From the NCBI RefSeq assembly GCF_964340395.1, contig NC_135552.1:6806994-6870993 (forward strand): DNA of 64,000 nt, given 5' to 3'. The notes below the pieces were generated by a model. The model saw only the letters and a program-made list of their open reading frames with translations. It did no database searches and had not been told where the DNA came from. The stretch comes from Glandiceps talaboti. Its lineage: Eukaryota > Hemichordata > Enteropneusta > Spengelidae. Of the stretch, positions 43,241 to 55,300 are shown piece after piece. Each line of letters starts with the position of its first letter. Position 1 is the first letter of the stretch. The position numbers were made by a program, and so were the translations under genes.

Positions 43241-44750
43241 TAGCTTAGTAAGCAGAGGCAGTTTTTTCCAAATGGAAATGGAACTAAGAAAATACATCAG
43301 GTTGGCAAGTATTAAACTAGCAATGGAAGAATTTGCAAAAACGGCATACATCAAGGCAACCCATTTCGATGGGGAGGAGGATAAGCGTATTCAGATTCCC
43401 ATTATGGTATTTATTGGTGGTCATTGTATCGGCAAGATAACAATTGCCAAAATACAAGTAAATAAAATGTTTGAATATTGAATATTTAGCTTATACTTTA
43501 GCTGATATTAATTTAAAACAGGTTGTAAACAGAGCAGGATCCTGTCATTTAAGTGCTTTGGTATAGTAGCTATTATTGATATAACGGTTACACACGTACA
43601 AAGTTGCTTCAATGAATCAAATTAAATAATTTCTCCACGTTTCTAAGCACAACGTGGTAATTATTAATTTGATAAAGAGATAGTACATGCTCAGTAGTTT
43701 TTTTTAAGCACAACTGAACTGATAAGGTTCAGAAGAGCTTATGGCATGGTGGTGTGTGTGTGTGTGTGTGCGACTTAAACTCAAAAACTGAAGGGCCGAT
43801 TGTTTTGATATTTGGTGGGGATGTTCCCTTTGGCAAAATGATTGCATCAAAAAAACTTGAACTCAAAAACTACTAGGCAGATGAGTCTGAAATTTGGTGG
43901 GAACATTCTTAGTGGTATGTATATTTAGTTTAAGATTTGTCCATGTCATATTGATCTCATCAGTAATAGGCAAATTAGGCAACTGGATAAACATTCAGCA
44001 TATGAACACCTATACCTAGCATGGATCAGTTGTACAGTTGTACTACAACGCCATTGGTGCCATTTTTATGAAATAAGAGAGGATAGGTCACTTCATACTT
44101 TTAAATCAAGGAACTTTGATGCGGTGTACTCGATAACATCAAATAATCTGATTACAATCTGATGTGGTGAAAGCGGCTAAATGCTTGATTTACCTCTATT
44201 TCCATCGTTTTGTGACATTTGTTTTTGTTCTGAATGATTGCCGCCTTCCTCGATGAGCCTAACATAAATCTTACAATCCTATTTAATACATACAATTTCA
44301 TGTGTTCATTGCCATTGTAATTTGTTATTTCTTTCAGAACTTCTATATGATCTGGGTTTGATGAAAGAAAATAAAGCTGTAGAAGTGCAATGTTCAGTCC
44401 TTGTAGGATCCTACATTTGTGAAACCACCATAAAAACAAAGGTTATAGATAGAAGCAAAGGTGGTATACTCTTTATAAGCGAGGCATATCACCTCATCGG
44501 GGAGGGTTGTCAAAAGGATCACGGAAGAGAAGCACTCGAGGAACTTATGAGCACTATGGAGGACGGTGACCCACTGATAATTCTTGCCAGATATGAGAAA
44601 GATATCGATCGCTGGTGCTTTCCTCAAATCATGGAATAAGAAGAATTATACTGGACATGTATATTCAGGTTTGAGAACTTCAGCAATGAAGAGATCGCAC
44701 AGATTGTTATTAAGCTAATTGAAGCAAGTTGTAATGTTTGGTACCAGTTT
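43208..44750 (+). pseudogene. CbbX-type AAA ATPase fragment, tandem copy 1
   Basis: Exon A (43244-43457) encodes MEMELRKYIRLASIKLAMEE then PIMVFIGGHCIGKITIAKIQ, a degraded Walker A (GxxGxGK-I-T for GK-T-T). Exon B (from 44338) encodes YDLGLMKENKAVEVQCSVLV, GGILFISEAYHL (Walker B with Ser for the first Asp) and GREALEELMSTMEDGDP. A remnant of the lid exon (NEEIAQIVIKLIEAS) follows about 44677-44745. This matches CbbX/SpoVK-like AAA modules used in animal proteins. Frames break at the end of exon B. The unit ends at TTTGGTACCAG, which joins unit 2. Confidence 0.7.
44147..44255. mobile_element. MITE arm in intron of AAA copy 1
   Basis: Single arm of the 36.9-kb palindrome (GATGTGGTGAAAGCGGCTAA...GATTGCCGCCTTC), about 80 bases before exon B. 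The same position is occupied in copies 2 and 3, so it predates the local duplication. Confidence 0.75.
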
Positions 44751-46052
44751 GGTACAAATAACAGATGTCACATTCACTCTAGACTTGTATTTCTAGGTTA
44801 GTAAACAGAAGCAGTGTTTCCCCAACGGAAATGAAACTAAGAAAATACGTCAGGTTGGCAAGTATTAAACTAGCAATGGAAGAATTTGTAAAAACAGCAT
44901 ACATGCAGGCAACCCATTTCGATGGGGAGGAGGATAAGCGTATTCAGATTCCCATTATGGTATTTATTGGTAGTCATGGTATCGGCAAGATAACAATTGC
45001 CTGAATACAAGTAACAAGTAAATAAAATGTTTGAATATTGAATATTTAGTTTATACTTTAGCTAGTTGATGTTAATGTAAAACAGGTTGTCAACAGAGCA
45101 GGATCCTGTCTTAAGTGCTTTGGTATAGTAGCTATTATTGATGTAACGGTTTCACACATACAAAGTTGCTTCAATGAATCAAATTAAATAATTTCTCCAT
45201 GTTTCAAAGCACAATGTGGTAATTATTAATTTGATAAAGAGATAGTACGTGCTCAGTAGTTTTTTTTTTAAGCACAAGTGAACTGATAAGGTTCAGAAGA
45301 GCTTATGGCATGGTGATGTGTTTGTGTGCGCACGCAACTTAAACTCAAAAACTGAAGGGCTGATTGTTATGTTTATGAAATAAGAGAGGATAGGTCACTT
45401 CATACTTTTAAATCTGGGAACTTTGATGCTGTGTACACGATAACATCAAATAATCTGATTAAAATCTGATGTGGAGAAAGCGGCTAAATGCTTTATTTAC
45501 CTCTATTTCCATCGTTTTGTGAAGTTTGTTTTTGTTTCGTGTGATCGCCGCCTTCGTCTATGAGCCTAACAGAAATCTCACAATCCTATTTAATACATAC
45601 AATTTCATGCGTTCATTGACATTGTAATTTGTTATTTCTTTCAGAACTTCTATATGATCTGGGTTTAATTAAAGAAAACAAAGTTGTAGAAGTGCAATGT
45701 TCAGACCTTGTAGGATCCTACATTTGTGAAACCACCATAAAAACAAAGGTTATAGATAGAAGCAAAGGTGGTATACTCTTTATAGGCGAGGCATATCACC
45801 TCATCGGGGAGGGTTGTCAAAAGCATCACGGAAGAGAAGCACTCGAGGAACTTATGAGCACTATGGAGGACGGTGACCCACTGATAATTCTTGCCAGATA
45901 TGAGAAAGAGATATCGTAGTTGCTTTCCTCAAATCATGGAATAAGAAGCCGCACTGGACATGTATATTCAGGTTTGAGAACTTCAGCAATGAAGAGATCG
46001 CACAGATTGTTATTAAGCTAATTGAAGCAAGTTGTAATGTTTGGTACCAGTT
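44751..46052 (+). pseudogene. CbbX-type AAA ATPase fragment, tandem copy 2
   Basis: Exon A (about 44800-45020) encodes KLRKYVRLASIKLAMEEF and GSHGIGKITIA followed by TGA. Exon B (from 45645) encodes DLGLIKENKVVEVQCSDLV and GGILFIGEAYHL. A MITE arm lies at 45458-45556. Compared with copy 1 it lacks about 270 bases of intron around 45365. Stops and frame breaks make it a pseudogene. Confidence 0.7.
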
Positions 46053-46612
46053 TGGTACAAATAACAGATGTCACATTCACTCTAGACTTGTATTTCTAGG
46101 TTAGTAAACAAAAGCAGTGTTTCCGCAACGGAAATGAAACTAAGAAAATACATCAGGTTGGCAAGTATTAAACTAGCAATGGAAGAATTTGCAAAAACGG
46201 CATACATGCAGGCAACCCATTTCAATGGGGAGGAGGATAAGCGTATTCAGATTCCCATTATGGTATTTATTGGTGGTGGTCATGGTATCGGCAAGATAAC
46301 AATTGCCTGAATACAAGTAAATAAAATGTTTGAATATTGAATATTTAGCTTATACTTTAGCTGATATTAATTTAAAACAGGTTGTCAACAGAGCAGGACC
46401 CTGCTATTTAAGTGCTTTGGTATAGTAGCTATTATTGATATAACGGTTACACACGTACAAAGTTGCTTCAATGAATCAAATTAAAAAATTATCCATGTTT
46501 CAAAGCACAAAGTGGCAATTAGTTTTGATAAAGAGAATAGTACATGCTTAGTAGTTTTTTTTTTTAGCATAACTGAACTGATAAGGTTCAGAAGAGCTTA
46601 TGGCATGGTGCT

Positions 46613-46615
46613 GTA

Positions 46616-46653
<38 letters not shown>

Positions 46654-46790
46654 ACTTAAACTCAAAAACTGTAGGGCTGATTGTTTTGATATTTGGTGGG
46701 GGTGTTCCCTTTGGCAAAATGATTGCATAAAAAATAAACTCAAAAACTACTAGGCAGATTAGTCTGAAATGTGGTGAGAACATTCTTAGT
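46613..46790 (+). repeat. Dispersed repeat with (GT)n core
   Basis: A GT run at 46618-46650 is followed by CTTAAACTCAAAAACTGTAG and TTTGATATTTGGTGGGGGTG. Copies with the same layout are at 43750 and 45320 and, inverted, at 35155. Confidence 0.65.
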
Positions 46791-46894
46791 GGTATGTACA
46801 TTTAGTTTAAGATTTGTCCATTGCTTGTTGAGCTCATCAGTAATAGGCAAATTAGGCAACTGGTTAAACATTCAGCATATGAACACCTATACAC

Positions 46895-48690
46895 CTATTT
46901 AAATATGCTTTAAATATGCTTTAAAGGCATGTAGAGTCAATGAGAATAAAATGAAAGCTGATGCTCTGGCTAGAAACCTCTCTAATGGTAACAGCAAACA
47001 GTTTTGGAAGACTGTCAGTAGAAACAAAAAGTCTTCTCCCTTATCGTCATCTGTAGGCGACTGTAATGGTCACCATAACATTGCAGATATGTGGCGTGAT
47101 CATTTTGCCAGTCTTTTGTCATCTGTGGCCAACAACAGTAACGAACGTTATGTTCGGAATGGTATATCTGATATCACCTTCTCTGATAGCATGATTGTCA
47201 CACCAGACGATATTTGTAAATGTGTGAACAGTTTGGCCAATAGGAAAGCAGTAGGGCCAGATGGTATTGCCGCTGAACAAATTAAATATGCTAATGGTCG
47301 CCTTCATATCTTGCTTTCATGTTTGTTTACAGCTGCTCACGTTCATGGTTATTTACCGACTCGTATGTTGGACACTATTTTAGTGCCTATTGTTAAAAAC
47401 AAATCTGGTGATGTCACCGACGCAAGTAATTACCGTCCTATAGCCATTGCTACCGTCATCTCGAAACTATATGAAATTATGATACTCCGTAAATGTGATA
47501 ATTCTCTCAGCACCACTGATTACCAATTTGGGTTTAAAGAAAGACACTCTACCGACATGTGTGTCTTTTTACTTAAAGAAATTATTGACTTTTATAACCG
47601 TCACAATACGCCTGTGTTTCTGTGTTTTTAGATGCCACTAAGGCTTTTGACCGAGTGAACCACTGGACACTTTTTCGTAAATTGCTTGACAGAAATGTAC
47701 CTATTTTCATCGTCAGAATTTTAGTTTATTGGTATCGGCATCAACGATTTTGTATGAGATGGGGATCCATCTTGTCTGAGAAATTTCCTATAAGTAATGG
47801 TGTTAGACAAGGTGGCATTCTATCGCCTCATCTTTTTACAGTGTATATCGATAGTTTAAGTAGCTCGCTAACTGGGACTAAGATTGGCTGTCACCTTGGA
47901 GGTAAATGTATTAACCATCTCGTGTATGCTGATGATATTGTTTTGATATGTCCGTCAGTTAAATGTCTCAACAGTCTTGTAAAAACGTGTTGTAAATATG
48001 CTATGAAGCACGATATTATTTTCAATCCCAAGAAGACTAAATGCCTGTCTATTATGCCACCAAGATGTAATATTTCGAACATTCCTCAGGTGAAGCTTAA
48101 CAATACAGTGCTCCCATTTGTAAACAAGCATTCGTATTTAGGTGTTATTTTTAATTCTGACGGTAATGACAATGACGATATCAGACGTCAAATTAGATCA
48201 TTTTATGCCAAGGCTAACTCTCTTATTCGTAATTTTTGGAATTGTTCATATTCTGTTAAATGTATTTTATTTCAAGCTTATTGTTCGTCAATGTATTGTT
48301 CGCATATTTGGAGTGTTTATACCAGTAAGTGTTTTAATGATGTACGAGTTGCGTACAATAATGCTTTTAGAATTTTACTTGGTATAAAGAGCCGTGTTAG
48401 TATTTCTAACATGTTTATTCGTAGTTTCATTATGACTTTCGAAAGTAAGCAGCGTATTCTGAAATCTAAATTTTATTTTAGACTTAAAGAAAGAGAGTAA
48501 TAATATTTTAATTGCTGCATCGTTGTCAGATTTTGTCATTTTTAATAGTAAATTTTGGAGAAGATTCTTTATTGAATGTTTTTAAATGTGTACTGTAAAT
48601 TTGTCTTTTTGTGTCTGTTTTTTATGTTGTTCGTGCAATTTATTCTGTTTGTGAGCTTGTTCTCGAAATAAAACTATTATTATTATTATA
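46895..48690 (+). mobile_element. 5'-truncated LINE, reverse transcriptase with one frameshift
   Basis: Two frames, 46951-47631 and 47622-48500, together encode a non-LTR reverse transcriptase. Motifs are AVGPDGIAAE, NYRPIAIATVISKLYEIMI, FGFKERHSTD, LDATKAFDRVN, GVRQGGILSPHLFTVYID, the catalytic VYADDIVL and KTKCLSIM. A one-base loss in a T run near 47629 separates them. The endonuclease is missing, so it is 5'-truncated. The 3' untranslated part ends in an ATT repeat (48675-48688). The intact YADD and single frameshift mark a fairly young insertion. Confidence 0.9.
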
Positions 48691-48836
48691 CCTAGTATGG
48701 ATCAAAATGTGGATAAACATTTTTAAAACCTGTACAGTTGTATTACAACACCATTGGTGCCATTTATATAAATTTAGAGAGGATAGGTCACTTCATAAAT
48801 CAAGGAATTTTGATGCTGTGTATACGATAACATAAA

Positions 48837-48945
48837 ACAATCTGATTAAAATCCAATGTGGTGAAAGCGGCTAAATGCTTTATTTACCTCTATTTCCATC
48901 GTTTTGTGAAGTTTGTTTTTGTTCCGTGTGATCACCACCTGCGTC
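48837..48945. mobile_element. MITE arm in intron of AAA copy 3
   Basis: Same arm and relative position as at 44147 and 45458 (AATGTGGTGAAAGCGGCTAA...GTGTGATCACCACCTGC). Confidence 0.75.
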
Positions 48946-49704
48946 AATGAGCCTAACAGAAATCTCACAATCCTATTTAATACATACAATTTCATGTGTT
49001 CATTGACATTGTAATTTGTTATTTCTTTTAGAACTACTATATGACCTGGGTTTGATAAAAGAAAATAAAGTTGTAGAAGTGCAAAGTTCAGACCTTGTAG
49101 GATCCTACATTTGTGAAACCACCATAAAAACAAAGGTTATAGATAGAAGCAAAGGTGGTATACTCTTTATAAGCGAGGCATATCACCTCATCCGGGAGGG
49201 TTGTCAAAAGGATCATGGAAGAGAAGCACTCAAGGAACTTATGAGCACTATGAAGGACGGTGACCCACTGATAATTCTTGCCAGATATGAGAAAGAGATA
49301 TCGCTGGTGCTTTCCTCAAATCATGGAATAAGAAGCTGCATTGGATGTGTATATTCAGGCTTGAGAACTTCAGCAATGAAGAGATCGCACAGATTGTTAT
49401 TAAGCTAATTGAAGCAAGTTGTAATGTTTGGTACCAGCGTTGATATAGAGGATCTTACCAAGCTCATTGCAGACAATACTTCAACAGATTTCATAGCTGA
49501 AAGGAATGGCAGATTTGCCAGAAAGTTGAAAGAAGAGGCCCAGTCGTGCAAGCTGGTGTGCATATATGATGAAGATGATGTTGATGCCTCTCCAAAAATA
49601 CAAATTCAAAATAACACTGCAATATTGAAGCTAACATCACTAAGCTTGTACGTTTTACATTCCAATAGTACAAGATGTACAGTAAAGAGTCTTCAGTAAG
49701 GGGG

Positions 49705-50550
49705 CCTTCAGTAATTACTGGGAGGGGGGGGGATTAGGGAATGGGTCACTTCCTACAAACTGGTCCTCGGGCAGGGCCATATTAATAGTTTTGCTTAAAG
49801 AGAAGATACCAAATTGTGCCTATTATTGCCTCATTTGATGAAGAAGAAATAGGAGAAAATGAAAATGCAGTCTTAAAACTTGGATCTCTTGTAGACGAAT
49901 GAATTATTCCAAAGAAGAGAACAGACAGGAAGTCTGTAGGAGGGCATCTGACAAGGTCATGACCTATGGTGAAATACGTATATATTAATAAATTAAGTAC
50001 CTTTAGTTCTTTTTTTTTCTCAGTCACAAGCATCCTCAGATAATGTAAAGGCTATTTTTTCCCCCACTACTTTGTTATATTAAAAAAAATCATAAAAATG
50101 TCAGAATAAAGATGTTACAACCAAACTTACTGCAAACATCCTTCTTGATATGATTGTTTTAGGAGTATTATTATTTTGTGTTTCTTTATGATTAATGAAA
50201 TATGACGCCAGTAAATATGAAAATTAAATATTTTTTAATATTTTGATTTCGCTCTGTGAGAAAATATAAAGTTTTGCTCTTTTCTTTGCATTTATATATT
50301 GCTTATAACATTTTAAACTTCTCTCAGTGGTTTTGTTGATATCCATCTTCATTTTTTTTAATGAAATTTTTAAAAAGACAAATTTTGGTAAAAAATTAGT
50401 GATTCTTTCAAGACACCGTGTTCACAAACTATATGTGCTATGTTGAAAAACCACAGACAGAATTTTCTTTAAATCATGGACGTGCAATTATACACAAGGT
50501 ATTTAATACATATGCCTGACAAAAGGGCTAGTTGGAATTCTGTCATAGAA
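49705..50550. other. No gene recognised
   Basis: The plus strand near 49797-49903 has a short open stretch (QIVPIIASFDEEEIGENENA) ending in TGA that resembles no family I know. The rest is AT-rich. Confidence 0.35.
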
Positions 50551-50552
50551 TT

Positions 50553-50860
50553 GAACAAGTCCGCAAAAGAGAAGTGCATTTTTGGTTGGATAACTTGCAC
50601 ACATTAAACGGGTCTAAGTTGACAGAGGAACAGAATCACACCACAGAGGTGTTCAGTGATGCATCTGCCACAGAGTATGGTGGTTATGTATTAAAGTGAA
50701 TTGTCAGACGACAGGCCGACCAGTAGCATTTGGTCAGACAAGGAGAATTTATGGAGTTCCACTTGACAGGAACTGGAGGCTGTATACACTGCATTGAAGG
50801 ATATGAAGATTGTTGAGTCGTCAACAGTTACAACACAGGTGGTCAAAGATAACACGAAAA
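50553..50860 (+). pseudogene. RNase H fragment of a retroelement (DIRS- or Gypsy-like)
   Basis: The plus strand reads REVHFWLDNLHTLNG and VFSDASATEYGGYVL, then in another frame WSDKENLWSS-stop-QELEAVYTALKDMK. This is the F-WLDNI, SDAS-x-x-GYGG and SS-x-WRELEAV pattern of RNase H domains in DIRS-type and related retroelements. The first frame ends in TGA and the Trp of WREL is TGA, so it is dead. Neighbouring domains are absent. Confidence 0.6.
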
Positions 50861-51062
50861 TTCAAATTACATTTTGAATTCTGTGTCTTGTATTTTCATC
50901 ATGTTGACAGTGATTAAATGAGTTTTGTCTGATTTCAAGCTTCTTTGCTGTCATTGGTCGTGTACATCTGTCAGATCGTTTCTTTTTTACTCATATTATC
51001 TCATTAATATTCATGTATTCGTCATTGTTAAGAATAACTAAAATGTAGACACTTTCTTTGTT

Positions 51063-52016
51063 TAGGTTAACTACATCTAGGACCACTTGGACAACTTATT
51101 CGCCACCATGATCTTAAATTCCACCAATACACCGACGACAACCATGTTTATCAAATTTCTCCAGGGCCAACACCTGAAGTGCAGTTTCAAGCATCAAGGA
51201 CCGTCTGGTAGACATTAAAAATTGGATGACCCTAAACAAGTTACAGCTTAATGACGGGAAAACTGAAATACTACACATTCATTCAAAATTTGACTGCTCA
51301 TCTTCCACTATTAACAGTATACACAGTGTTGGATCAAGCACAATTCAACCATCTACCTCTGCTCGCAACATCTGGTTCACATTCGATACCACACATGATT
51401 TTAAGCAACACATTATTCGAACCTGCAGGAATATTTATCTGAATGTACGTCGTATTGGTTTCATTCGGAAATACGTATCTCAAGATGCCTGCAAAAAACT
51501 TGTATACTCTATCATCTCCTCACAACTAGACTATGCTAATGCCCTCTTGTTCGGACTACCACATGCACACATCAGTCTTTTGCAAAGAATACAGAACTAA
51601 GCCACCCGACTTATCACAGTCAAGGAAACGTGATCACATCACACCAATCCTGATGCATCTCCATTGGCTTCCAGTAACCTTCAGAATTTCTCACCTATAA
51701 ATCATTAAATGGTGTCACCCCTCAATATCTTGCTGAACTTATTGTAGTTAACAACCCTACAAGATCTTTGCGCTCAAGTCATCATACAACACTCAAGGTT
51801 CCCTGAACAAGACTCAAATCATATGGAGATCGATCTTTCAGCTACACTGCCTCAATTCTGTGGAACCAACTACCTAACACTGTTCGCTTTGCACTGAGTA
51901 TTGTGACTTTCAAATTAAGACTAAAGACATACCTTTTTGAGAGAGCTTATCTGTAACAGTTTCTATTGTAAAGCGCCAGTGAGCATCATTGATGGAGACT
52001 TGGCACTATATAAATC

Positions 52017-52049
<33 letters not shown>

Positions 52050-52055
52050 GATTAT
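51063..52055 (+). pseudogene. CR1/L2-like LINE 3' part
   Basis: It begins with PLGQLIRHHDLKFHQYTDD (YTDD where active elements have YADD). An open frame 51226-51600 follows (MTLNKLQLNDGKTEILHIHS, RRIGFIRKYVSQDACKKLV, QLDYANALLFGLP, LLQRIQN). After a stop, decayed C-terminal text follows (HWLPVTFRIS, SFKLRLKTYLFERAY). The 3' end GCACTATATAAATCTATTAT runs into an ATT repeat (52017-52050), a known 3' signature of these LINEs. Several stops and frameshifts. Confidence 0.85.
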
Positions 52056-52308
52056 TATTACATGTACTTGCGGCCACTTTTTTTGTTTAAATCAGTCTTA
52101 TTAACTTGAATCTATAATTAATGAGTCAAAAGTGTCCGTTAACAGAAAAAAAGGGCATAGTTTGAACAATAGGGATGAGCCAAAAACTAGTATAACTACA
52201 TGTATACATAATGGTGAAAAATAGTCTGAAACACCCCCAAAAAATTAAAAATAGCCAGAAAAAGAATAATACTTTTGGCCTGAATGGCTTGCCATACCTG
52301 TGGTCAAA

Positions 52309-55300
52309 CTACAGAAATCCTATTATTCCATCTGCATACATTGTTGGTGTGACCTTTGACCTGTCATCTATACCTGTAATGATATTCATATCACTCAATA
52401 GTATTAACTGTATTAAAGACCTGGCACTTCGCCATGCCTCCATTTTAGCTGTGTAGCAGTCATATACCATATCGAGACCCTTCTCTGAGTTTAACTCTGA
52501 TGGAATACAAGGAACCAATGTATCAACACATTGATGAATTAAATTTATAACTCTGCCCATGTCAGTGTCAAATCCTGAGTTTATGATGGTGGTACATAGG
52601 TAGCCTTCAAATACTCTCTCCAGTTCTTCCAAAATAGCTGACTCATAGTCATGTTTACCTAACCATTTGGATTGCTGGAAATATTGCTGATCTGGGAAAC
52701 AAACAGCGAGAATTAGTATGATGAATTTGACATTTGTACTTGTCTTGTAATAACAGAACACATGAAAAAAGTGTTTTGTGTCTGCTTTTGTGCATTTAAT
52801 GTGTATGTATGTGTGTGTGTGTGTGTGTGTGTTTGCGGGGTATGTATGTATGTATGTATGCATGTATGTATGTATAATTGTGTGTATATGTATGTATGTG
52901 TGTATGTATGTATGTATGTATGTATGTATGTATGTATGCACATATGTATAATGTGTGAGTGTATGTATGTATGTATAATGTGTGTGTGTGTATGTATGTA
53001 TGTATGTATGTATGTATGTATGTATGTATGTATGTATGAACAAACGCATGCATGCATTTTATACGTATACACACATGCATGTAAATACATATGTATGTAT
53101 GTACAATGTATGTACGTACATGTCTGTTGTGTTATACATTGTATGTTGTGTGTGATTATGCAATTTATTTAAATTTGTGAGAGTATTTGCATGTGTACAT
53201 TGTATCTGTCAATGTGTGTGTGTGTGTCACCCAATGCAGTTATACTAACCTTTCATCCTTTGTATACATTGCATAGCTTTCAATTCAGGTACACCACCAC
53301 CAGGTAATATCTTGCCTGTACTTATCACATCTTGTAGTCTGTGAACACAGTTCTGAAAACTCTCTTCTAATATTGTAAGTTTTACAGTTGATGGACCACA
53401 TAGAATTACAGTCTGAAAGAAAAAATACACTGTCCCATAATGTATATATCATGAGTATTAACACTATAAACAGATACAATATGTTGAAACCAATTCAAAA
53501 CATCAATAATTCATCGAATACAAAGCTCTTTAACTTTCTTTTCAAGCTGCTATTTCATGTGTTCTTTTATACTGGTACCTCCATACAAGCCAAATAGAAA
53601 TCTTCAACTCTGAAAAACTTTTGACAAAAACATTACTGGTATTGACCACAATTTAATTGCAAGCAACATTTCCTGGTTACAATACATCTTTTTTCTACAA
53701 AGCAAAGAAAATGCTCCTCTGTCAATATTTCAGGTTACAGGAAGTGATACATATAAACATTTCACCTGATAAATTACAAAGTACCATAGACTTGGGTATA
53801 TGAACAAACTCACTTGCAGGGGATCCTGTGTTGTCAATTTGACATAAGCTGTTCTTTTCAACTGACTGGTCCTTACCCCAGTCTTAGGCTGCCATCCTGA
53901 CTCCCAGCATTCCACTGAAACTACTGTACCAACATCTTCCTGGTCACAACAAATTAATATTACATTAGGGTGTTGTAAAATATTTGAATGTTTATTATGT
54001 CTCTGTTATCGTTTGTTATTTACTGGACATCTAGAATTCCTTCTTTTTTATAAAAATGATAGTGATAAAACTTGTGGTCCTTTTTTAGTCATACCTATTC
54101 CAAATTTTTCAGCTGAAATTATATAAAATGTTTCTAGTGAATTTATTTTAGCAGTTTAGCTGAGGCACTTGTTGCAAGAGGTAAGAAGCTCCTTACTTTG
54201 TTTAATTCCCATAATGCCTCTCTCCAGTGCATGGCAGACCTCTTCTAAATCAGATTTTCAAATTTCTATAACTCTATTTTTGAGAGGACACATAATATAG
54301 GATTGGTGAAACTGACTTTTCTGGGTCCCTAAGTGTAAGAAATACAACTAAGATAAAATCAACCTCTCTTTGTTCCTCTTTTGATCCAAGCACCATTAAT
54401 AATACCAGTACATACCTGGATGGCATCAGTGGTATATATTACAATGTTAGCATGTGTAGAAATAGCCAGTGCTTGCAATGCATGGTATTTCACTTTCTCT
54501 ACCACCACTATCTGATTAGCCATGCAGTAGTCATGGAGACGCTCATCGACCACTCCCTTCACAGCAAGGATACCTATATTTAACTGAGTCAAATAAAATA
54601 ACATTACAATCATTGATAACTGTATAGTATTTTCTGATCAAAGTCAATAATGAATAAGTGCTATGAAGTGTTCTTGTTCACAGTACATTGTAGATGGTAA
54701 AACCTATGTAAGTATTTTCATGCAGTAGTAGTAACATAGCAAAGGTAATATACACACATGGGACACAGACAGGAAGAACAGCACCCTCACAGCCAATTAT
54801 ACAAAGGACTATTATAGGTTCCCCACTCAAGAGTATGGAAATCTATGCAAAATTTACCTTTTGTTGCCAAGGTTACCAAACATATGCAATAACGCTACAT
54901 ATCATCACTATACAGAACTAACTGTTACTGCTAATGAAAATTTCTACTCACAGAGTCAAACAATTTCTTGGACACGAATCCCGAATTTTCAGCAAACATC
55001 TTCATTGCCGTTGATGAGATATCGATCTTGGCAAAATTTGAGATTTGTTTCAAAAGAAATACTTTGACTCTGTGAGTAGACACTTTCATTAGTAACTATG
55101 AATCATGATAATCATACTCGTAAATTGTAACAGTTATTATTTGTGATGGCACCAGTACCTCCTGTAAAACTTGTACAATGTCATCCAACCAGCTCGTCTT
55201 CAGTTTTATATCGCCAATATGACCAACTGGCAAAATAGACAATGATTCTTTGTATCCTGTATGTCTGGAGGTAGGTTTGATGTCACCATTGATTAGCTGG

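Larger units (their letters stand above)
46053..49699 (+). pseudogene. CbbX-type AAA ATPase fragment, tandem copy 3 (split by a LINE)
   Basis: Exon A (about 46101-46320) ends GHGIGKITIA then TGA. A LINE fills the intron (46895-48690), then a MITE arm (48837-48945) and exon B (from 49032) with DLGLIKENKVVEVQSSDLV and GGILFISEAYHLI. This copy alone continues into the lid and C-terminal part: LENFSNEEIAQIVIKLIEAS, then in a different frame GTSVDIEDLTKLIADNTSTD and NGRFARKLKEEA, ending near 49699. At least two frame changes are present. It is probably the ancestral 3' end from which copies 1 and 2 were made. Confidence 0.7.

Noticed and set aside
49782-50033. 83-codon minus-strand frame
   Set aside because: No family match, no splice context, and the opposite strand is equally open in part.
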